Assembly: GCA_903822375.1 (NCBI GenBank)
Contig: CAIJOU010000441.1
Location: 1-9,546, forward strand
DNA length: 9,546 nucleotides
Direction: 5' to 3'
From: Candidatus Hydrogenedentota bacterium
GTDB taxonomy: Bacteria; Hydrogenedentota; Hydrogenedentia; Hydrogenedentales; CAITNO01
The notes beneath the pieces are model-generated. The model saw only the letters and a program-made list of their open reading frames with translations. It was not told the DNA's origin and ran no database searches. A program made the position numbers and the translations under genes. This document shows positions 1 to 4,624 of the stretch, piece after piece. How positions within the stretch are numbered: the first letter of the stretch is position 1; each line of letters begins with the position of its first letter.

Positions 1-188
1 CGGTTTGGGTTCAAAGGATGGGGGATTATAGCAAAAAGGCGCGGGGGGATGACGTATGCGGACTCCGGGATGCAACGATGGCGCTTTCGCAGCCGCTGTG
101 CTATATTGACAGCATGACGCAGGCGTGCGGCGGCATGGTTGGGGTCGTGGCCGTCGCCGCTTGGGGAACAATGGGAGCAGTGGGAGTC
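1..188. other. Leader region upstream of the pseudopilin gene
   Basis: This stretch contains no gene I can support. The reading frame of the downstream pseudopilin stays open back to an ATG at 18, but the translated extension (about 57 residues) has no prepilin-leader character and would place the type III signal far from the N terminus. I therefore treat it as untranslated. A TATATT at 102-107 resembles a -10 box, but there is no convincing -35 at the right distance. A perfect TTGACA at 106-111 overlaps it and has no -10 downstream. The end of a preceding gene cannot be seen. Confidence 0.5.
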
Positions 189-1082
189 ATGCACAGGGAC
201 AGGGGATTTACGCTTATTGAGCTTCTTGTCGTTATTGGGATTATCGCCATTTTGGCGGCGATACTGCTTCCGGCGCTGTCGCGTGCGCGGGAGGCGGCCC
301 GCGGCAAGTCCTGCACAAACAATCTGAAGCAAATGGGGGCCGTCTTCCGCATGTATGCGGGGGAGAACCGCGGCGACTTTCCGCTCCGTTTTGTGCCCTA
401 TCAGCGCCCTTATTCGCCGGAACGCACCTGCTGGTCCTCCTTTGACTCGCCGCTCGTTTACCCCGAATACCTGACGGACCACCACATACTGCTCTGCCCG
501 TCGGACACCAATAATCAGGAGTGGTGGGACAAGGAGTCCCTGAGGATGCCCGTGGACCCCACCTGGAATGACGATCCCCTGCCCAATCTGGTCAAGGGAA
601 GATCGTTCTACTACCAGACATCGGATTTCTGCTATGTCTATTGGGGTTACGTGGTGGAGCCGCGCTGTGTGGCCACGCCGGAGGATATGATGGCCCACGC
701 GCATCTGCTCGACAACTTTGACCCGGATGTTTGCATCAACTACACCACGCGCAACAGTGACGCGTCCCTGCGGGTGCCCAGCACCGGCGAAACCGTCACT
801 GTCTACCGCTTCCGCGACGGCGTCGAGCGTTTTCTCATCACCGACATCAACAACGCCGCCACCAACACCCAGTCCACCTCGTCCATACCCGTCATGTGGG
901 ATACGGTCCGCACCGACAACGGCAAGCCGGAGCCGGAAGAAGTGAACCATCTGCCGCTGGCCGCCAATGTGCTCTTCATGGACGGGCATGTTGAATACGC
1001 CCGCTACCCTCAATCAACGGACTCGGCCTTCTTCATGCTCACCCGGGCCGCCCAAACCGACGGCGAGCCGAATTTTCCTTAA
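189..1082 (+). CDS. Prepilin-type N-terminal cleavage/methylation protein with C-terminal H-X-DG motif (pseudopilin-like)
   Basis: The 297-residue product opens with a textbook type IV prepilin/type II secretion pseudopilin signal: a short basic leader M-H-R-D-R-G, cleavage expected between G6 and F7, Glu at mature position 5 (E11), and a hydrophobic helix to about residue 30 ending in L-P-A-L. Prepilin peptidase would cut and N-methylate it at the inner membrane. A C-P-S-D element (103-106) and an M-W-D element (236-238) follow. The C terminus has H254, ten residues, then D265-G266, a close variant of the 'H-X9-DG' motif of a huge paralogous family in Planctomycetes, Lentisphaerae and Hydrogenedentes. 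The role of that family is largely unknown; it is not a classical major pilin. I chose the ATG at 189 over upstream ATGs at 18 and 171 because it gives a six-residue leader; GGGAG at 173-177 lies 11 nt upstream. Six cysteines downstream of the helix could form disulfides. No secretion-machinery gene is adjacent. Family assignment is firm; function is not. Confidence 0.9.
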   Translation: MHRDRGFTLIELLVVIGIIAILAAILLPALSRAREAARGKSCTNNLKQMGAVFRMYAGENRGDFPLRFVPYQRPYSPERTCWSSFDSPLVYPEYLTDHHILLCPSDTNNQEWWDKESLRMPVDPTWNDDPLPNLVKGRSFYYQTSDFCYVYWGYVVEPRCVATPEDMMAHAHLLDNFDPDVCINYTTRNSDASLRVPSTGETVTVYRFRDGVERFLITDINNAATNTQSTSSIPVMWDTVRTDNGKPEPEEVNHLPLAANVLFMDGHVEYARYPQSTDSAFFMLTRAAQTDGEPNFP

Positions 1083-1102
1083 GGGGGTTGCCATAAACAC
1101 GT

Positions 1103-1132
1103 TTGACACTCTTGGAAGGAACCTGTCATATT
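1103..1132 (+). promoter_or_regulatory. Candidate sigma-70-type promoter for the membrane protein gene
   Basis: A perfect TTGACA (1103-1108) is followed, after an 18-bp spacer, by CATATT (1127-1132), which matches four of six -10 consensus bases. Transcription would be expected to begin about 7 nt beyond the -10, at or next to the ATG at 1140. This would give a leaderless or near-leaderless mRNA. It lies in the 57-bp gap after the pseudopilin gene. Seen by eye only; a chance match is possible. Confidence 0.4.
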
Positions 1133-1139
1133 TCTTCGA

Positions 1140-1739
1140 ATGACCGCCACCGAATGGGTAATAGCCCGCGAGAATGCCCTGATTGGGTGTCTGGGCGCAC
1201 TGGCATTGTTGAGCGCCACTACGACGGCCATTTCGCTGGCATTCTCCCAGCCTTTCATCGCGTCCTTATGGGTCGCGATGCAGGCGCTCCTTTTTCCAGC
1301 CTTTCTGGCCTTCGTGGTTGCCTGGTTTCACGGGCATACTGTCGCCGGGTTCATTCTTCTGGACTGCGGCCCGTTTCCAATGCATAGACAGGCACTCGGG
1401 TTGGTTGTCGTCACACAATTCATCGGGGTCGGGCTCTTGGGCAGTTCGGTGAATACATTCGCGACTTGGGCATTCCTATTGAGCATCCTTTGTCCGGCGC
1501 TCTATCTGATTATCTGGACTGGCCGACTCCAGCTCAGGGAGAACGGCATTTGGCTGTACGTCTGTCTACTGCGGTGGGATAGGATCAGTTCCTATCGCTG
1601 GGCCGATGATTCCACGCTGGTGTGGAAGCGCAAGAACTTTCTCGGGTTATTCCAGGGCGTTCTGACGGTCCCCCGGGAACATAGACAGGCCTTTGCCGAC
1701 ATGCTGGCCAAGCGGTGCCCCGTTCCGCCAGCGGCCTGA
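1140..1739 (+). CDS. Small integral membrane protein with DUF5673-like cytoplasmic tail
   Basis: The 199-residue product has four hydrophobic segments at roughly residues 13-35, 42-63, 84-104 and 108-126, so it should sit in the inner membrane. The soluble C-terminal part (about 128-199) begins with L-Q-L-R-E-N-G-I, followed by W146-D147-R148-I149 and a short tryptophan-containing strand. This pattern resembles the DUF5673-type domain found after membrane helices in many bacteria, whose function is unknown. The ATG at 1140 is the only start that keeps the first helix intact. No Shine-Dalgarno sits at normal distance (the nearest purine run, GGAAGGA, is about 20 nt upstream), while a promoter-like sequence ends 7 nt before the ATG. 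Leu codons TTA occur at 1266 and 1647, whereas the neighbouring rhamnosidase uses none over almost its whole length, so this gene has different codon habits. It is convergent with the next gene, with a 51-bp gap. Membrane location is confident; the domain assignment is tentative. Confidence 0.8.
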   Translation: MTATEWVIARENALIGCLGALALLSATTTAISLAFSQPFIASLWVAMQALLFPAFLAFVVAWFHGHTVAGFILLDCGPFPMHRQALGLVVVTQFIGVGLLGSSVNTFATWAFLLSILCPALYLIIWTGRLQLRENGIWLYVCLLRWDRISSYRWADDSTLVWKRKNFLGLFQGVLTVPREHRQAFADMLAKRCPVPPAA

Positions 1740-1756
1740 CTGGGCGGCCGTAGGTG

Positions 1757-1786
1757 CCCGCAGTTTCGCTTCGCGCGCCCTGCGGG
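1757..1786. terminator. Inverted repeat between convergent genes (possible bidirectional terminator)
   Basis: CCCGCAG (1757-1763) and CTGCGGG (1780-1786) are perfect 7-bp arms around a 16-nt loop, in the 51-bp gap between the converging stop codons at 1739 and 1791. Placement suits a shared terminator, but neither strand has a run of T after the stem, so it may act weakly, with a helper factor, or not at all. Confidence 0.35.
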
Positions 1787-1790
1787 TTGA

Positions 1791-4439
1791 TCAATGTTTT
1801 GGCACGAAGAAGGTGCTGGCGATGCCGGCGGGAAGGCGGTATCGCTTCAGACCCAGGGGATGGTCGGGCATCAGGGATTCCAGTTCGACTTTGGCGGTCG
1901 CGGGCAGCAGCAGTTCGCCTTCGCAGCCCGCGGGCAGGGTTACGGTCACGCGGTGGCCGCCGTTTTGAGGTACCGCCGAAAAGAGGATGGGTCCGCGCAC
2001 GGTGGTCACGGTGACATCCAACCGCCCGAGGTCCGCCAATTGCGGGCGCACGGTGCACCTGGTGAAACCGGGGGCCGCGGAGCAGATGCCGGCGATGTCC
2101 ATCAGGAGCACGTATACCGGGGACAGGGGACAGTGGCTCCACTCCTGCGTGCTGTCCGGCGCGGCCTGCCAGTCCTCCTGGAGCGTATTGTTCAGGACGA
2201 CCGAACCCATGGTGGCCCAGCGTTCGCGCCAGTCTTTCACGATTACATCGGTGCGGCCCCCTTTGGCCAGCGCCCAGTAGCGCCAGTGGGCGTTTGCCGG
2301 ATAGGACAGGCCCATGTCGCCAGACGCGTCCGCCAGAGTTTTCAACGCTGCGGCCGTGTTGTTGTCCGGACACTGATCGAAGAGGATGGAGGTCGCCAGA
2401 GACCGGTCACTGGTGCGTGCTTCCTTCTCTTCCGCCTGCCAGGGCAGGTTGTCTTCAAAGCGTCCCCGTTCCGCGTTCCAGAAACGCGTCATCGTGGCCT
2501 GGAGCAGGGCATCGCTGAATGCTTCAAAATGTGCGGCCTTGTCGTCGTCGTTCATGGCCCGGCAGAGCGGGGCCAGAGCGTTCTTAAACATCGCCGCCGT
2601 GTAAAGATTGAACGCGCACTGCTTGTGACGGGGTTTCTTGAAGGCGATGTGGTCCATCCACACCGTCGGGATGCCCAGGTTCTCCACGGGCAGCAGCCCG
2701 TCCGTGCCGCGAATCGATTCCAGATACGCCGCAAAGCGCAGCAGGTGCGGATAGGGTTCCTTGATGCCGTCGAGATCGCCGGTGTCGAGATAGTGCCACC
2801 AGCAGTCGAAGTTGAAACCGACGCCGTGGTCCAGCAAGGGTCCCCAGAAAGCGCCGTCGATCTGCTTTTGCATTACCCTCGCCAGGCGGTCGAATGCGGG
2901 CCAGCAGTCCATGAACCAGCCCTCGCGTGCCTGCCCCTCGCTGAAGGTGCGCAGGAAACGCCGCGACAGCTGCGTGTCGCCCATGGCCTGCCGCGCCACG
3001 AAGATTTGCGGACTGCCGTCGCCGCTGTACTGCTGCCGTTCGCGGCCCATGCCGTCCGCGAAGGTTTCGATGGCGCTGTTGTTGAGCGTGTTGACGGTCG
3101 CGTCGAAGAGGCGCTGCAGCGGCGGCTCGTCGCAGACGATGTGCGCCGTGTCGGGCCAGGGATAGAGGCGCCGCCGCATGCCCACGCCGCTGACGGTGAC
3201 GGGACGGTTGGCGTTGCGCACGTGCAACTGAATCCAGCGGCAGCTTTCATAGTCGAAGCACTCAAAGCGGTTCAGCCCTTCGCGGCAGATGAAGCGGGTC
3301 CACGCGTGGAAATGGGTGTCCAGCCACAGGGGGCCCTTGACCGGGTCATGCGACTCCTGGACCATCAGCTCGACAATCGTGCCCTCCGGCGCGTCGATGG
3401 TGAACTGGGGCCAACCGACCACCTGTTCTTCCAGTTCAAGAGTCGCGAACACTCCCTGGCGCGGGTCGGGCGTGGCGGGCAGTTCCCATCCGTCAACCTG
3501 CGCCGTGGCCATGTCGGCGCGCGCGATGGTAAAGCTGTTTGCCATGCGCTGTTCGAACCAGTCGTCGGGGTCGCGCAGCCACGTGACCCGCCCCGCATCC
3601 GACAAACGCTTCACGGGCACCGGCACTTCGCGCACCGGGGGAATCTGCCGGGCGCGGAGGGCACCCTTCGCGGGGTCCACGCGATCGACCATGTCGTTGC
3701 TGTCTTTGGGGCCGCACGAGGGCGGTTTGTCCGGCGCGCACTCCGTCCGCGCGGCCGCCATCCACGCCGCGTCGGGCGTGAATTCGGCCGAGTCCCAGCC
3801 CTGCGGGTGCAACCGCGCGTCGAATTCCTCCTGCAGCGCGCGCAGGTACCAGCGCTTGTACTGGCCGGGACGATGCGCCCGGTCGAGCAGCACCTGCCAG
3901 GATTTGTCGGAGACAAGGGTTTCTTTGTGGCCGTCCTTGAATTCCAGCACGGCGTGGAAAATAAATCCGGGCTTGCCTGCGGCCCAGGTGCCGTCGCCGA
4001 GTCCATAGAACAGCACCTCGGCGCCCACCACGTTCTTGCCCGCCTTGAAGAGCGCCGTCAGGTCGCAGGGGTCCACATCCAACTGGCGCGGGTCGCAGGG
4101 GGCGGGCCCCCATTGCACGCGCTGCCCGTTCACGCTCAGCCGGTACCGGCTGTCCGCCGTTACCCAGCCCAGTACCCGCACGGGCGCCTCCTTGAGTTCG
4201 ACTTCCTTGCGGAACAGCGCAAAGGTGTTGGAGAGCGTGCGTTCACAGGGCAGCCAGATCCACTGCGCCGGAGCCATGGTCATCGGCGTGGGCTGGCCAG
4301 CGGCGGTGGCGTCTTTCGCGCGGAGGCTGTTCAGGTCCTGCACGTTAAGGAGAGTTTCTCCCGCCGCATGGAATGACGCCGCAAAGGACAACAGGGCACC
4401 GAGCAAGGCGAGTGTTTGTGTGATCCGTCCGAGGTTCAT
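1791..4439 (-). CDS. Secreted alpha-L-rhamnosidase, GH78-type
   Basis: This 882-residue enzyme should remove terminal alpha-L-rhamnose from polysaccharides or glycosides outside the cytoplasm. A signal peptide covers about residues 1-26 (hydrophobic core T8-F23, then H-A-A-G). Residues ~55-230 look like the N-terminal beta-sandwich of rhamnosidases (A-Q-W-I-W, then N104-G105, then G-W-D near 214). Residues ~330-425 form a second sandwich ending in Y-E-S-C-R-W. The (alpha/alpha)6 catalytic barrel follows, and a C-terminal beta domain starts near P790-G-F. The active-site stretch has D462, E467 and D474, with the same +5 and +12 spacing I recall for D567/E572/D579 of Bacillus RhaB. E755 in L-Q-E-D-W is the likely counterpart of the second catalytic Glu. 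By inference, E467 would be the general acid. The more common W-T-G-D is Y-S-G-D here. AAGGAA lies 7 nt before the ATG. The gene is downstream of the GH29 fusion and may share its transcript. Fold is confident; exact substrate is unknown. Confidence 0.88.
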   Translation of the reverse strand: MNLGRITQTLALLGALLSFAASFHAAGETLLNVQDLNSLRAKDATAAGQPTPMTMAPAQWIWLPCERTLSNTFALFRKEVELKEAPVRVLGWVTADSRYRLSVNGQRVQWGPAPCDPRQLDVDPCDLTALFKAGKNVVGAEVLFYGLGDGTWAAGKPGFIFHAVLEFKDGHKETLVSDKSWQVLLDRAHRPGQYKRWYLRALQEEFDARLHPQGWDSAEFTPDAAWMAAARTECAPDKPPSCGPKDSNDMVDRVDPAKGALRARQIPPVREVPVPVKRLSDAGRVTWLRDPDDWFEQRMANSFTIARADMATAQVDGWELPATPDPRQGVFATLELEEQVVGWPQFTIDAPEGTIVELMVQESHDPVKGPLWLDTHFHAWTRFICREGLNRFECFDYESCRWIQLHVRNANRPVTVSGVGMRRRLYPWPDTAHIVCDEPPLQRLFDATVNTLNNSAIETFADGMGRERQQYSGDGSPQIFVARQAMGDTQLSRRFLRTFSEGQAREGWFMDCWPAFDRLARVMQKQIDGAFWGPLLDHGVGFNFDCWWHYLDTGDLDGIKEPYPHLLRFAAYLESIRGTDGLLPVENLGIPTVWMDHIAFKKPRHKQCAFNLYTAAMFKNALAPLCRAMNDDDKAAHFEAFSDALLQATMTRFWNAERGRFEDNLPWQAEEKEARTSDRSLATSILFDQCPDNNTAAALKTLADASGDMGLSYPANAHWRYWALAKGGRTDVIVKDWRERWATMGSVVLNNTLQEDWQAAPDSTQEWSHCPLSPVYVLLMDIAGICSAAPGFTRCTVRPQLADLGRLDVTVTTVRGPILFSAVPQNGGHRVTVTLPAGCEGELLLPATAKVELESLMPDHPLGLKRYRLPAGIASTFFVPKH

Positions 4440-4446
4440 TTATCAG

Positions 4447-4452
4447 TTCCTT
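4447..4452 (-). promoter_or_regulatory. Ribosome binding site of the rhamnosidase gene
   Basis: On the minus strand this reads AAGGAA, seven nucleotides before the ATG at 4439. It supports that start, which is also where the signal peptide begins. Confidence 0.7.
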
Positions 4453-4514
4453 GCCAGAGAAGGCAGTGTAAGATGCAATTCGTTGGATGCTATATGCCCG
4501 GTGACCGCATGCAC

Positions 4515-4589
4515 GGGTACAGCCACCACTTCCAGTCTCCGTACTTGCCGGCGCCGGCGCGTCCGTGCGTGGAAGTGGTGGCAGTCCCC
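4515..4589. repeat. 20-bp inverted repeat with palindromic core (REP/MITE-like element)
   Basis: The left arm 4515-4534 and right arm 4570-4589 are inverted copies that agree at 18 of 20 positions. The inner 13 bp (GCCACCACTTCCA, 4522-4534, against 4570-4582) are perfect. The 35-nt centre contains a perfect 12-bp palindrome, GCCGGCGCCGGC (4547-4558). The element lies in the gap between the two minus-strand glycosidase genes and could fold into a long hairpin in their mRNA, where it might attenuate or stabilise the transcript. It has no coding capacity and no T tail. The shape fits a palindromic dispersed repeat or miniature inverted-repeat element, but copy number cannot be judged from one window. 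Confidence 0.6.
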
Positions 4590-4591
4590 CG

Positions 4592-4614
4592 GTGCGCTCC
4601 GCTTCGCTGCGCAC
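4592..4614. repeat. Short GC-rich hairpin downstream of the GH29 fusion gene
   Basis: GTGCGC (4592-4597) and GCGCAC (4609-4614) are perfect 6-bp arms around an 11-nt loop. The hairpin is 10 bp beyond the stop of the GH29 fusion in that gene's direction and only 2 bp from the larger inverted repeat. It may be the end of the same element or a weak terminator; no T-run follows on either strand. Confidence 0.45.
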
Positions 4615-4624
4615 ACCCTACGGA

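Noticed and set aside
18..188. N-terminal extension of the pseudopilin from an ATG at 18
   Set aside because: A prepilin leader should be short and basic. The extra 57 residues would bury the cleavage site and look like translated upstream sequence.
1794..4376. An 860-codon open frame on the plus strand, antisense to the rhamnosidase
   Set aside because: It is exactly in codon register with the rhamnosidase, so it stays open simply because that gene uses no TTA, CTA or TCA codons. Its translation is low-complexity, rich in R, G, V and H, and has no recognisable domain. The minus-strand frame has signal peptide, RBS and catalytic motifs.
4440..4500. A separate promoter for the rhamnosidase gene
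   Set aside because: The best -10-like sequence on the minus strand (TACACT) matches only four of six bases and has no recognisable -35 at 16-18 bp, so it is not called.
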